Both the position numbers and the translations under genes were made by a program. The notes under the pieces were generated by a model, which was given only the letters and a program-made list of their open reading frames with translations, had not been told where the DNA came from and did not search any database. 61,791 nt of DNA from CAZLFQ01 sp964558975 (GTDB lineage: Bacteria; Pseudomonadota; Alphaproteobacteria; Rickettsiales; Midichloriaceae): contig CAZLFQ010000004.1 of assembly GCA_964558975.1 (NCBI GenBank), positions 1 through 61,791 on the forward strand, read 5' to 3'. Shown one piece after another: positions 16,022-26,088 of the stretch. Each line of letters starts with the position of its first letter. Positions within the stretch are counted from its first letter, which is position 1.

Positions 16022-18767
16022 CTGCTGCTGCCTCTAAAGCTTCGTTTAATTCACTTTCAGCTTCTTCAGAACCAAGCACACGGGTTGTAGAGATTACTTT
16101 CTCATTATCACGCGTGTTGATTAATCTCACGCCCATAGCATTTCTGCCAGTGATACGAATATCTTTAACATTAGTTCTGATCAGAGTACCAGCGTTGGTT
16201 ATAAGAATAATCTGATCACCTTCATTAACTGGGAAGCTGGCAACAACATCGCCATTACGGTCAGATGTATCAATATTAAACACACCCTGACCGCCTCTAC
16301 CTGCAACACGATACTCGTATGCAGATGAGCGTTTGCCATATCCTTTTTCAGTCATTGAAAGAATAAATTCTTCACCAGTTGCAAGCTGACAAGCTTCGTC
16401 AGTTGTGATGGTTCTATTCTCAATATTGCGCTCAACAATTTTAGCTTCAAATGCCGCAACATCTTGTGTGGTTGCATATTCTTTACGGGCATCAACTGGA
16501 ATCTTCAAGAACTCTTCGCGCTTCTCAATTGAAATAGTTGAATCTTTTAAAACTGCCATCGAAACAACTGCATCACCTTCCTGTGCTAGTTTTATTCCAC
16601 GCACACCATCTGAGGTTCTACTCTTGAACACACGTATTGCATTCGCAGGGAAACGGAGTGATTTACCTTTTTTGGTAGATAGCATTATATGATCTGTTTC
16701 ATTACAAATATTTACACCAATTAGCTTATCGCCTTCGTCTAAACGAATAGCAATTTTACCATTGGCATTTATGTTTGAGAAAGCAGCTAGATCATTACGA
16801 CGAATATTTCCATGTGCTGTTGCGAACATTATGCTGAATTGCTCCCATGTTGAAGGATCTTCCGGCATTGGCGTAATATTGGTAATTTTCTCATCTTGAG
16901 CCAAAGGTAACAAGTTCACTAATGCCCTGCCCTTAGCTTGTGGGTTTCCTAATGGAAGTTTATAAACTTTTAAGCGATAAACTTTACCTGTATCTGAGAA
17001 GAACAACAAAGGTGTATGAGTATTTGATACGATAATATCTGTTGTCATATCATCATCATTCATTGTAACAGCAGAACGACCTTTACCGCCGCGTTTTTGT
17101 GCACGATATGTAGCAAGTGGAACACGTTTGATATAGCCACCAAGTGTAATTGTCACCACCATATCTTCACGTTGAATCAAATCTTCTATGTCTACATCGT
17201 CATCATTCACTTGAATTTCTGTTCTACGAGGTGTAGCAAATTTTTCTTTAATTTCTACTAATTCACTTGAAATTATCGCCATCAATTTTTCTTTTGAAGC
17301 TAATGTTTCAAGGTAGTCTTTAATTTCAACAGCAAGCTCACCAAGTTCTTTTTCAATCTTACCTTTTTCAAGACCAGTAAGTCTTTGTAGTCTCATTTCG
17401 AGAATGGCAGTCGCCTGCTCATCTGTAAATTTACACTGATTGTTCTGTAGTTCGTTTCTGTAATCATCAACAAGTTTTAATAGTGGAATAACTGTTTCAG
17501 CATTCCAGAATTTATCCATTAATTTTTGTTTTGCAACGACAGGGTCTTGCGAAGACTTAATTAATGCAATCACTTCATCAATATTAGCAACAGCTAAAGA
17601 TAAACCAATTAGCACATGGGCACGAGTACGTGCTTTATTCAACAAATAGGAGATTCTTCGTGTTACAACTTCTTCTCTAAATTCAACAAATGCTTTCACT
17701 ATATCAAGCACATTCATCGTCATTGGCCTGCCTTGATGCAAGGCTAACATGTTAACGCCAAAACTGCTTTGCAAAGCAGTAAATTTATATAGCTGACTTA
17801 GTACAACATCAGGAACTACATCTTTTTTAAGCTCGAACACCATGCGAACGCCAAGTTTATTTGACTCATCACGCATTTCGGAAATTCCTTCGATGACTTT
17901 GTCACGTGACAATTGCTCGACGTGCTTTAGTAATTCCGATTTATTAACTTGGTAAGGAAGCTCGTGAACGATAATCGCATTACGTCCACCAATTTCTTCA
18001 AAATCAACTTTCCCTCTAACGGCAATAGACCCTCTGCCTGTAGCAAGCGCAGTTCTCGCTCTAGAATGCCCCATAATAACACCACCTGTAGGGAAATCAG
18101 GCGCTGGAACTAATTCTAAAACTTCATCAATAGTAATTTCACGATTTTGAATAAATGCAAGGCAAGCATCTATAACTTCACCTAAGTTGTGTGTAGGAAT
18201 GTTTGTCGCCATACCAACAGCGATACCACTAGTTCCATTCACTAATAAATTTGGGAATTGTGCTGGAAGCACTCTAGGTTCTTTTTCAGAGCCATCATAA
18301 TTTGGTTGGAAGTCCACTGTTTGGAAGTCGATATCAACCAACATTGATGATGAAATTTTTGAAAGTCTTGACTCGGTATAACGCATCGCAGCAGGAGAAT
18401 CACCATCCATTGAACCGAAGTTACCTTGACCATCGATTAGTGGGACTCGTTGTGAGAAATCTTGAGCCATACGAACTAATGCCATATAAATGGCGCTATC
18501 ACCATGCGGATGGTATTTACCCATCACATCACCGACAATTCTAGCTGATTTCTTATAAGGCTTATCATGGTAGTTATTTACCTCATGCATCGCGTAAAGA
18601 ATACGTCTATGCACAGGTTTTAAGCCATCGCGACAATCAGGCAATGCACGAGATACTATTACGCTCATTGCGTAGTCCAAATATGACTTTCTCATCTCAC
18701 TTTCAATAGAGATTGGAAGGAGCGAAGATAGGTTGAGGTTAGTGTTTGCAGCCAATGGTCTAACCAT
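16008..18767 (-). CDS. gyrA: DNA gyrase subunit A
   Basis: GyrA is the cleavage-rejoining subunit of the type II topoisomerase that adds negative supercoils. The 919 residues cover the winged-helix/tower domain with catalytic Tyr130 (AAMRYTE) and the C-terminal beta-pinwheel with the GyrA box QKRGGKG. The quinolone-determining region reads KYHPHGDSAIYMALVRMAQ: Ser91 equals E. coli Ser83, but the position of E. coli Asp87 is Met95. The gene ends inside the start of a tautomerase gene. Confidence 0.97.
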   Translation of the reverse strand: MVRPLAANTNLNLSSLLPISIESEMRKSYLDYAMSVIVSRALPDCRDGLKPVHRRILYAMHEVNNYHDKPYKKSARIVGDVMGKYHPHGDSAIYMALVRMAQDFSQRVPLIDGQGNFGSMDGDSPAAMRYTESRLSKISSSMLVDIDFQTVDFQPNYDGSEKEPRVLPAQFPNLLVNGTSGIAVGMATNIPTHNLGEVIDACLAFIQNREITIDEVLELVPAPDFPTGGVIMGHSRARTALATGRGSIAVRGKVDFEEIGGRNAIIVHELPYQVNKSELLKHVEQLSRDKVIEGISEMRDESNKLGVRMVFELKKDVVPDVVLSQLYKFTALQSSFGVNMLALHQGRPMTMNVLDIVKAFVEFREEVVTRRISYLLNKARTRAHVLIGLSLAVANIDEVIALIKSSQDPVVAKQKLMDKFWNAETVIPLLKLVDDYRNELQNNQCKFTDEQATAILEMRLQRLTGLEKGKIEKELGELAVEIKDYLETLASKEKLMAIISSELVEIKEKFATPRRTEIQVNDDDVDIEDLIQREDMVVTITLGGYIKRVPLATYRAQKRGGKGRSAVTMNDDDMTTDIIVSNTHTPLLFFSDTGKVYRLKVYKLPLGNPQAKGRALVNLLPLAQDEKITNITPMPEDPSTWEQFSIMFATAHGNIRRNDLAAFSNINANGKIAIRLDEGDKLIGVNICNETDHIMLSTKKGKSLRFPANAIRVFKSRTSDGVRGIKLAQEGDAVVSMAVLKDSTISIEKREEFLKIPVDARKEYATTQDVAAFEAKIVERNIENRTITTDEACQLATGEEFILSMTEKGYGKRSSAYEYRVAGRGGQGVFNIDTSDRNGDVVASFPVNEGDQIILITNAGTLIRTNVKDIRITGRNAMGVRLINTRDNEKVISTTRVLGSEEAESELNEALEAAADANS

Positions 18768-18837
18768 GATTAGTTAATAGTGTAAAGATTCTACCCCATA
18801 CACCAAAAAATGCAAGTGCTGGAATCATCCTAAACGA

Positions 18838-19965
18838 TCAATTCATAGCAGTATAAATCTCAGGAACTTTTACACTTTTTGGAAAGAGAGCGAAAAATGA
18901 CCCTTTGCTTTTGAATCCGCCAGCCACCACTTCTGCCTTTTTACCGCGACCAAAAAAAATATCACCACGTGAAGGCCCACGAATAGCTCCTCCTGTATCT
19001 TGCGCTATAAATAGCCTACTATACTTAGCTGCCTTATATGCTGTAGTTTGGGGCAGGTCAGCATCAACCCAAATTGGCATACCATAAGGGTACAACCCAC
19101 AATCTACAGCTAATGACCGCTCAGTTTTCAATGGCACACCCTGCCCACCAATCGCACTCTTTGCTTGCACTTTTCTAAAGAAAACATACGAAGGATCAGA
19201 CTCAATCACTCTCTTACAACGTTCTGGGTTAGCATGCAGCCAATCCATCATTGAATTAGCTGAATCTAACTTAGCATTTTCATCGCGCAAAGCTTGGCTT
19301 ATCCCTTGGAAGCGGTATCCATTATGCCCATCAAAACCAAGGCGCATCTCGCCACCTTCTTTCAACTTAATTACCCCTGATCCTTGTATATGCATAAAAT
19401 AAAGTCGGGCACGATTATCAACCCACGCAACCTCCAAATCACGCCCAGCAAACAGACCGTCATTGATTGCCGCATGCTGAATTTCTGATGACCCCTTTAG
19501 ATCATTTAATTCTGGTGGACGAGCATAAATAGGATATTGATATTGTGCATTTTTCTTTTTACTTCCTGTTAACTCAATTTCAAAATAACCTGTAAGAGTT
19601 CCTTTAGTATTCATATCTTCGTCAGCAACTTTATATGGCACAAACCATTTCTCAAAAAAAGCTTTTGCCTGCTTATCAGAATATTTTTCTTGGGATAATG
19701 CTTCCATACATGGCACTTGCCAATCGATTACCGACCCACCCATGGAAGTTAAAGAACTAACAGGCTTTTCAGGATCTTGAGCAATAAATTTTTCACAAGA
19801 ATTTACAAAAGCATTCATAGCCGCACTGTGCTTGTCTTTTTCCCAATTTGCGATCTCAGAAAAATTTGCTTTAGTTAATCGAACTGTTCTTTGCTTCTGC
19901 ATTGAACCACAGCCAGATAGCATAACTATTAAGACTATAGTTAAAAATACTTTACTCACTTGCAT
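18838..19965 (-). CDS. mltA: Membrane-bound lytic murein transglycosylase A (lipoprotein)
   Basis: MltA cleaves glycan strands of peptidoglycan from the outer membrane. From the ATG at 19965 the 375-residue product opens with a lipoprotein signal and lipobox LSGC, then the MltA barrel (QYQYPIYARP, IQGSG) and the C-terminal 3D domain with its conserved aspartates around FIAQDTGGAIRGPSRGDIF. The open frame reaches to 20079, but those residues lack a signal peptide and overlap timA; starting at 19965 (or GTG 19959) overlaps timA by only 14 bases and leaves a proper lipoprotein signal. Confidence 0.92.
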   Translation of the reverse strand: MQVSKVFLTIVLIVMLSGCGSMQKQRTVRLTKANFSEIANWEKDKHSAAMNAFVNSCEKFIAQDPEKPVSSLTSMGGSVIDWQVPCMEALSQEKYSDKQAKAFFEKWFVPYKVADEDMNTKGTLTGYFEIELTGSKKKNAQYQYPIYARPPELNDLKGSSEIQHAAINDGLFAGRDLEVAWVDNRARLYFMHIQGSGVIKLKEGGEMRLGFDGHNGYRFQGISQALRDENAKLDSANSMMDWLHANPERCKRVIESDPSYVFFRKVQAKSAIGGQGVPLKTERSLAVDCGLYPYGMPIWVDADLPQTTAYKAAKYSRLFIAQDTGGAIRGPSRGDIFFGRGKKAEVVAGGFKSKGSFFALFPKSVKVPEIYTAMN

Positions 19966-20620
19966 CTGTAGACACCAACTGCCACATTTTACTTTTTGAT
20001 TTAATGTTTTTAGAGAACGTCCACACATCAGAAACAATATTAATTTTAGAAGGATTCCCACCAACAAGTTGATCATCATTGAGTGATTTAATTACGCTTA
20101 TTTGCTCACTAACAATTTTGACTGATATATTTGCCAAATTCTTTTCAATCTCTGCATCTAATATTTCACAAGACTTTACTGCAACCACAGTAATTTCATG
20201 CTTCTGATTCGACGCTATTCTTCTCTCAACTTCTTTTTCAAAATCACCATAAACTTCCTCTGACAAAAGCGTTCTTAACATCTCTTTATCATGCTCTGAG
20301 AATGCTTTTATTATCATTTCAAAAGCCGCCCTAGCACCTGCTACGAACTGATCTGCTGTGAAAGTTATATCATACTCTCTAATTTGCTCAAATACCTGTC
20401 TCTGATTCTCTGGCAAGCCAGCTTCAAGCGCTGATGCGATATCAATTTGCTGGATAATTTCTTTGCGCAAATCAGCTTCATTATTTGCTGCTACGAAATC
20501 TTTAAATATTGTATCTGATTCTTCTCTGTTTTCAGAATCATATTGAACATCTCCCAAGGCTTTAAATAGCCTAGAAATAATGAACGCAGCGATAATTGCA
20601 AAAAATATAATATCAAGCAT
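19952..20620 (-). CDS. Tim44-like domain protein (TimA-type)
   Basis: The 222-residue protein has one N-terminal membrane helix (about 1-19, MLDIIFFAIIAAFIISRLF) followed by a Tim44-like domain (about 80-222). It resembles the alphaproteobacterial TimA proteins related to mitochondrial Tim44, which lie in the inner membrane facing the cytoplasm. The neighbourhood timA/mltA divergent from secB is characteristic of alphaproteobacteria. Its exact role is unsettled. The last bases overlap the mltA start. Confidence 0.85.
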   Translation of the reverse strand: MLDIIFFAIIAAFIISRLFKALGDVQYDSENREESDTIFKDFVAANNEADLRKEIIQQIDIASALEAGLPENQRQVFEQIREYDITFTADQFVAGARAAFEMIIKAFSEHDKEMLRTLLSEEVYGDFEKEVERRIASNQKHEITVVAVKSCEILDAEIEKNLANISVKIVSEQISVIKSLNDDQLVGGNPSKINIVSDVWTFSKNIKSKSKMWQLVSTDASE

Positions 20621-20726
20621 GTTGCTTCTCTATGTAAACTAAGGTATAAACTTCCACTAATAATAATGAGAGTTGTGCAGAAAGCAATAAGGCATTAACT
20701 TAATTTAACTGACTTACCGAGGAAAA

Positions 20727-21185
20727 ATGGAAATTACACAAAATAGCTTTAATGTTCTTACCCAGTACATCAAGGATTTCTCTTTCGAGAACCCTAAAGC
20801 ACCAGCTTCACTATCCTTAGAAGGTCAGGGCAACATCAACGTGTCTGTTAATGTAAATGTAAACCAAGTTCAACCGAATACTTATGAAGTTGAGTTATCT
20901 GTAAATGTCACAGCAGGCTCTGAAAGCGAAGCTATTTTCGTTCTTGAAATTAAGTATGCAGGGCTTTTTGCTATTGGCCTTGAAGATAAAGATGAGCTAG
21001 AAAGAGCACTATTAGTTCACTGCCCTAACATGCTATTCCCATACGTGAGAAGATTAATTTCAGACACCACTCGTGATGGCGGTTTTTCTCCACTTATGTT
21101 AAATCCTGTGGACTTCATGGGACTCTACCTCAAGAAGAAAGCTGACGAACAGCAGCCACAACCTGCTAACGAGTCGGTGAACTAG
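20727..21185 (+). CDS. secB: Protein-export chaperone SecB
   Basis: SecB is a tetrameric cytosolic chaperone that keeps preproteins unfolded and delivers them to SecA. The 152-residue length and the conserved core fit the family: QYIKDFSFENPKAP near the start, then alternating beta strands NVSVNVNVNQV, and the FPYVRRLISDTTRDGGFSPL helix. It is divergent from timA, and a GAGG ribosome site precedes the ATG. Its stop overlaps that of the convergent orphan gene by four bases. Confidence 0.96.
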   Translation: MEITQNSFNVLTQYIKDFSFENPKAPASLSLEGQGNINVSVNVNVNQVQPNTYEVELSVNVTAGSESEAIFVLEIKYAGLFAIGLEDKDELERALLVHCPNMLFPYVRRLISDTTRDGGFSPLMLNPVDFMGLYLKKKADEQQPQPANESVN

Positions 21186-22783
21186 AACCTACCACGATTA
21201 TTATCTGCTGCTGTTTTGCTTGGGGATTTTTTAAAATCTTCAATTACTTTAGTGGCGGCTTTTCCGCTAAACAACCCAGCTTCTTTTGCCTTCATATACT
21301 TTTGAGCCTTCGGGTTTGCTAAGGCTGCTTCATAAGACACAAGGTCTTCCTTCTGCACAATCATCATATTCGCATTAAGTTTTTCTATATTCACATGCTT
21401 AGCAATTTTTCCTTCCATTGATTTATCAACAGCAACCTTAATTTCACTATGAATTTTCTCAACTTCCTTAGGTTCAAATTTATCTTTGACTAATACGCTT
21501 AAACTCATTCCAGCATGAATTTGATTAAATGCTTTCAATTGCTCGTCTATGCCCAAGCCTTTAATCTTCTTCACTTCTTCTAATATTATTTTTCCTAACT
21601 CTGGGTTTTTGTTCATCGCATCTAAGAACGTTGCAAACTCAGGGTTTTTAACTACTTTTTTAAGACTATCTTGTGATATTTCCTTGCCAAAAGCTGTCTT
21701 CACTTCTGCGATTTTTAAAACTGCATCCATAATAGAATCAATTTTATTTCTATCGCCTTTTACACCTTCAAACTTCTCAAAAAGCGATGCATGTAAAGCA
21801 AGTGAATCAGCTAAACTCAGCTTAGATATTTTGGCATGCTCCAACTTTTCAAATATCGCCACTGCATTAATAGTATTGGCATTACTATTTACTAGATATT
21901 GAGCAATTGCTTTAGAATTATCGTGCGATGTAATTTCTTTTAAACTTCTCGATTTTGTAATCTGATTGAATATAAAAGCACTATGCTCTAAATGATCACT
22001 TATATCTTTATCAACCTTTTTTCCTACATCTGCTGCAGGACTACCTGCCTGACTCGCCAGTACAACTCCCATATCTCTGTTAATGCCAATGAAAGCTGTA
22101 AATTTAGCATTTAGATCTTTTAATTTCTTTTCATCCATATCTTTATAATTAACTTCAGATGAAAACAGAGCTTTGTGTTCTAAAGGATGAGAGAGTAAAT
22201 TTTGCATCCACTGTATTTTTTCAGAACCATCAAATCTTTTACCTGCGCTTGGCAATCTTTCCAAACATCTAGGATCTTTTTCTAAAGCCTCTTTCCATTT
22301 TTGGGCATTATTTCCCTGCTTCATAAATGCAACAGCTTTTGCATCTATACCACCCTTTCCATCTGATAAAATATTTTCAAAAGCTTTTGTTGCATCTTGA
22401 CTATTTATTTTTACTTTCCCACCATCGGCTTTATGAACATACGCATATGCAACGACATCCATCACACTGGAAAAGTCTTTTTTGAAATCTTTTGAATCTT
22501 TAACAAAACTAGAAGCCACTTCCGCTAAGACTAGATTTTTAATCACATCTGAAACAAATTTCTTATTAGGTTCTTTAACCAATTCCGCCACTTCGGTGAT
22601 GTTCAATTTGGGAATCACGTTTCCCAAAACTTGAATCAATTTGTCTTGATTCACTCCATCAATTTCAGGAAAGGCATCTTTTATTCTTTTTATCCTATCA
22701 TCATTTTTCTTAGTTGATTCTATCGACTCAGTTCTTTTAACCAAATTAATCAACTTTTGTATTGCGTTATGATCGTTCTTCAT
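21182..22783 (-). CDS. Hypothetical helical protein, 533 aa
   Basis: No family is recognised. The protein is soluble-looking, very Lys/Asp/Ala-rich and predicted helical throughout, with no signal peptide, membrane segment or clear repeat. It ends in a short polar tail (AADNNRGRF). A GGAG ribosome site precedes the ATG. Size, lack of homologs recognisable to me, and the single-gene setting between housekeeping genes make it a candidate lineage-specific or secreted protein; this is inference only. Confidence 0.65.
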   Translation of the reverse strand: MKNDHNAIQKLINLVKRTESIESTKKNDDRIKRIKDAFPEIDGVNQDKLIQVLGNVIPKLNITEVAELVKEPNKKFVSDVIKNLVLAEVASSFVKDSKDFKKDFSSVMDVVAYAYVHKADGGKVKINSQDATKAFENILSDGKGGIDAKAVAFMKQGNNAQKWKEALEKDPRCLERLPSAGKRFDGSEKIQWMQNLLSHPLEHKALFSSEVNYKDMDEKKLKDLNAKFTAFIGINRDMGVVLASQAGSPAADVGKKVDKDISDHLEHSAFIFNQITKSRSLKEITSHDNSKAIAQYLVNSNANTINAVAIFEKLEHAKISKLSLADSLALHASLFEKFEGVKGDRNKIDSIMDAVLKIAEVKTAFGKEISQDSLKKVVKNPEFATFLDAMNKNPELGKIILEEVKKIKGLGIDEQLKAFNQIHAGMSLSVLVKDKFEPKEVEKIHSEIKVAVDKSMEGKIAKHVNIEKLNANMMIVQKEDLVSYEAALANPKAQKYMKAKEAGLFSGKAATKVIEDFKKSPSKTAADNNRGRF

Positions 22784-22875
22784 GGCCTTGCTCCATAAGT
22801 ATTCTTATACCAAAGAGGATACCACCGTACTTATTAACAAATGGTTAATTAGGATAAATAATCTAGTAAGCTAAA

Positions 22876-24159
22876 TTAGATACGTTTAATTTTTTGAGAT
22901 TTTCCAACCAATGCAAATGAAATTAAGCAGCATGTAAATATCACCACAGATAAGGAAGATAAGGCTACTGCAAACTGATCAGTAGTATATTGCCTGATTC
23001 CATCGCTATCAACTAGGCCATTCCATTGTCTGTCTAAAGCCCAACCGATAAGCTGCTGTAGAATTGCCCCCCCTAACATATTAAGAGTATTCACAACTCC
23101 AATAATTTCCCCAGAATCAAATTTATGTGACTTATATAAAGCACCAGTAAAGCACATCATCTCTGCACCACAGAAGAAACCAAGCACAATTAACATAACT
23201 TGAAGTTCTAGCGCGCTTCCAGCAGGCATATAAACGATTATTGAGAAAACACCTAATATTCCAAAGCCACATGCAACTATAGCCAAATTCAACTTATTAT
23301 ATTTCTCAGCAACCCAAGGCAAAACCAAGCTCCCAATTGTAAGGCCAACATACATAAGCTGCGAGATTTCTGCTGCATCCGCTTTGCTTAAAGCAAACTT
23401 CTGTTTAATAAATGCAGTGCCCCATAGGTCAGCCAATGCTGAAAGCGGAGTGTAAAGCCCAATCGCCAAAATTGCATATATCATTATTTGCTTGTCTGCA
23501 AAAATAGAACATATACTGCTGACTATGTCTTTTAAGGATTTCCTATTTAATACTGCATAAGCATCTTGTGTATGATTTTTCACTGCAAAGGCAATAAATA
23601 TAAAAACTATGCACCCAATTCCTGCTGAGATAGCAAGAACATCGTGCCAATCTGCGTTAGTACCAATATATCTTACTGACTTGCCTGATAAAACAGCCCC
23701 GACTGTTCCTAAAGCTAAAGTGGCACCCATTAGCAATCCTCTACCACCAGGAGGGAAGTGATCCGCAACAAATTTCAATGCGCACATAAATGCAGATGCT
23801 GAACCCACGCCAATTATGAACCTACTAACTTGAGCTACCCAAAAATGCTGAGTAATACCAAATAACAAAGAACCAATGATGCAAATTGCAATTGAGTATA
23901 ATGACATTTTCTTTACACCAATGCGATCAACTATTATCCCTAATGGAATTTGCAATAGCGAGTATCCTAATAGATAAAATGCTCCTAATGTAGCGAACTG
24001 CTCTGCCGTGATTCTAAAAGCCAAGCGAATTTCATCGACCATTACACCTGGAGAAACTCTCAGTATATATTGATAAAAATAAAATAGAGCAATCGCGAAC
24101 CACGCAAGGTATGCACTTCTCATTACCTTGTTACGAAAAAGTTTTTGTACAAAAAGCAT
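22876..24159 (-). CDS. Major facilitator superfamily transporter
   Basis: The 427-residue membrane protein has about twelve hydrophobic segments and the MFS loop motif between helices 2 and 3 (GIIVDRIGVKKM). Its opening (AYLAWFAIALFYFYQYILRVSPG) matches a family common in Legionella, Coxiella and Rickettsiales, loosely related to sugar-phosphate permeases. It probably imports or exports a small metabolite across the inner membrane; the substrate is not predictable. It is divergent from argS. Confidence 0.85.
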   Translation of the reverse strand: MLFVQKLFRNKVMRSAYLAWFAIALFYFYQYILRVSPGVMVDEIRLAFRITAEQFATLGAFYLLGYSLLQIPLGIIVDRIGVKKMSLYSIAICIIGSLLFGITQHFWVAQVSRFIIGVGSASAFMCALKFVADHFPPGGRGLLMGATLALGTVGAVLSGKSVRYIGTNADWHDVLAISAGIGCIVFIFIAFAVKNHTQDAYAVLNRKSLKDIVSSICSIFADKQIMIYAILAIGLYTPLSALADLWGTAFIKQKFALSKADAAEISQLMYVGLTIGSLVLPWVAEKYNKLNLAIVACGFGILGVFSIIVYMPAGSALELQVMLIVLGFFCGAEMMCFTGALYKSHKFDSGEIIGVVNTLNMLGGAILQQLIGWALDRQWNGLVDSDGIRQYTTDQFAVALSSLSVVIFTCCLISFALVGKSQKIKRI

Positions 24160-24227
24160 GTAAGACTAGTTTCCAATCGATGTGAAATATCAAAATACCC
24201 CTACTCCTATAGTAGTGTCAATTATAA

Positions 24228-24255
24228 TTGCATTAATATTACTTTTAGCTAGAAT
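24228..24255 (+). promoter_or_regulatory. Candidate argS promoter
   Basis: TTGCAT (24228-24233) and TAGAAT (24250-24255) are separated by 16 bases and would start transcription about 20 bases before the preferred argS ATG. It lies inside the 34-codon in-frame extension, arguing against that extension being translated. Confidence 0.35.
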
Positions 24256-24283
24256 CATTGCGGTACACAGAACGAGAAATTCC

Positions 24284-25996
24284 ATGAATATTTTTTCCGC
24301 ATTGCAGCAAAATTTGATCAAAATAATATCGGACACTTTTCCTGAAGTAGAGAATTTATCTGGAATTAGCATAGATATCCCAAAAGATCACTCTCATGGT
24401 GATTTTGCAACCAATGCTGCTATGGTTTTAAAAGGACAGCTTCAAAAAAATCCAAAAGAAATAGCAGAAACACTACTTCCTGAAATTGCTAAAATTGATG
24501 GAGTAACGTCAGTATCAATAGCAGGCCCAGGATTTATAAACTTTAATGTAGATACAAAAATTTGGGTTAAACTTATCACTGATGTTTGCACTAATGGCGA
24601 GTCTTTTGGTTCATCTGATATTGGAAAAAACCATAGGATCAATGTCGAGTTCGTATCCGCAAATCCAACGGGACCATTGCATATAGGACATGCTAGAGGC
24701 GCTGTATTTGGCGATGCGTTATGCAGAATTTTAAAAAAATGCAGTTACGATGTAACAAGAGAATATTATATAAACGACGCTGGTTCACAAATTATAACTT
24801 TAGTTAAATCAGCCTTTACTCGTTATCAACAAGCTTTAGGGATTGATGTTAAAATTGCCGAAGGAATGTACCCTGGAGAATATTTAATTCCCGTTGGTGA
24901 AGAATTAAAGCAAAAATTTGGTGACTCTCTCTTATCTCTTTCTGGAGATGAATTATCAAACAAAATTAGACAACTCATAGTTGATAAAATGATGCAGTTA
25001 ATTAGAGAAGATTTACTTTTGCTAAATATTTCTCATGACATATACACATCAGAAAAGAATGACCTGCAAGACAAAAACCTTGTAGAAGAGGGAATCGAAT
25101 TCCTTAGAAAAAAGGGCCTGATATATCAAGGCACTCTAGAAGCGCCGAAGGGTAAGACACCGGAGCATTGGGAACCAAAAGAAATGACCTTATTTAGAGC
25201 TACTGATTTTGGTGATGACACAGACAGAGCTGTAAAAAAATCTGATGGTACTAATACCTATATCGCAGGTGATATAGCATATCATATCCATAAATACCAA
25301 AGAGGGTTTAATGACATGGTATTAGTGCTAGGTGCAGATCATGCAGGGTATGTAAAAAGAATGAAAGCAATTGTTAAAGCTATATCAGACGGCAAAGCAG
25401 TTATCGATATTGCCATTAGCCAATTGGTAAACCTATTTAAAGATGGCGAACCATATAAAATGTCTAAAAGAGCGGGCAACTTCATAACAGCACGTGATGT
25501 TGTGAATGAAGTTGGAAAAGATATTCTGCGTTTTGTGATGCTAACAAAAAAACCAGAAACTGTAATAGATTTTGATTTTGATAAAGTAAAAGAGCAAAGC
25601 AAAGATAACCCTGTCTTTTATGTGCAGTATGCCAGTGCTAGAACAAACTCTGTACTTCGCAATTCGAATGAGTTAGGCATAAAACAACAAAATATTTCTG
25701 CTAGCATGCTTACCAGCCACGATATTTCGTTGATCAAAAAAATTGCAGAGTTTCCAAAAATTGTGGAAGCATCTGCAACTCACCACGAACCTCATAGAAT
25801 AACTTATTATTTAACTGAGCTTGCCACTGAGTTCCACTCTTTCTGGGCAAAAGGCAGTGAAGACAGCAACTTACGATTCATAATTGAAGGTAATGATGAA
25901 GTCACGAGCAATAGATTAGCTATTGTAACCTCTGTTAAAACAACAATTAGAAACGGATTAGAATTACTAGGTGTAACTGCTATTGAAAAGATGTAG
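24284..25996 (+). CDS. argS: Arginyl-tRNA synthetase
   Basis: ArgS charges tRNA-Arg. From the ATG at 24284 the protein has 570 residues, the usual length, with the N-terminal additional domain, class I HIGH motif at His133 (GPLHIGHARG), KMSKR at 392-396 (YKMSKRAGNF) and the helical anticodon-binding domain at the end. The open frame extends upstream to a GTG at 24182, adding 34 residues with a membrane-like helix; this is unusual for the family and overlaps a candidate promoter, so it is left out. Confidence 0.95.
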   Translation: MNIFSALQQNLIKIISDTFPEVENLSGISIDIPKDHSHGDFATNAAMVLKGQLQKNPKEIAETLLPEIAKIDGVTSVSIAGPGFINFNVDTKIWVKLITDVCTNGESFGSSDIGKNHRINVEFVSANPTGPLHIGHARGAVFGDALCRILKKCSYDVTREYYINDAGSQIITLVKSAFTRYQQALGIDVKIAEGMYPGEYLIPVGEELKQKFGDSLLSLSGDELSNKIRQLIVDKMMQLIREDLLLLNISHDIYTSEKNDLQDKNLVEEGIEFLRKKGLIYQGTLEAPKGKTPEHWEPKEMTLFRATDFGDDTDRAVKKSDGTNTYIAGDIAYHIHKYQRGFNDMVLVLGADHAGYVKRMKAIVKAISDGKAVIDIAISQLVNLFKDGEPYKMSKRAGNFITARDVVNEVGKDILRFVMLTKKPETVIDFDFDKVKEQSKDNPVFYVQYASARTNSVLRNSNELGIKQQNISASMLTSHDISLIKKIAEFPKIVEASATHHEPHRITYYLTELATEFHSFWAKGSEDSNLRFIIEGNDEVTSNRLAIVTSVKTTIRNGLELLGVTAIEKM

Positions 25997-26017
25997 TAAG
26001 ATACTGGTAGAATTTTA

Positions 26018-26046
26018 TTGCAAATTTGCTTATTTTTGCCTATACA
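26018..26046 (+). promoter_or_regulatory. Candidate tRNA-His promoter
   Basis: TTGCAA (26018-26023) and TATACA (26041-26046) lie 17 bases apart, between argS and tRNA-His. The precursor would carry a leader of roughly 110 bases. A TATAAT also sits at 26157-26162, but that is too close to the tRNA to start its transcript. Confidence 0.45.
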
Positions 26047-26088
26047 GTAGGGTCTATAGCTAAACTATTTTAAAAATGTCATAGGAAA

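Noticed and set aside
19966..20079. Extended start of MltA
   Set aside because: It overlaps timA and hides the lipoprotein signal; the start at 19965 fits the family.
24182..24283. 34-residue hydrophobic N-terminal extension of ArgS
   Set aside because: It starts at GTG without ribosome site, contains a candidate promoter for the shorter gene, and no synthetase of this kind carries a membrane helix at the front, so the start at 24284 is preferred.
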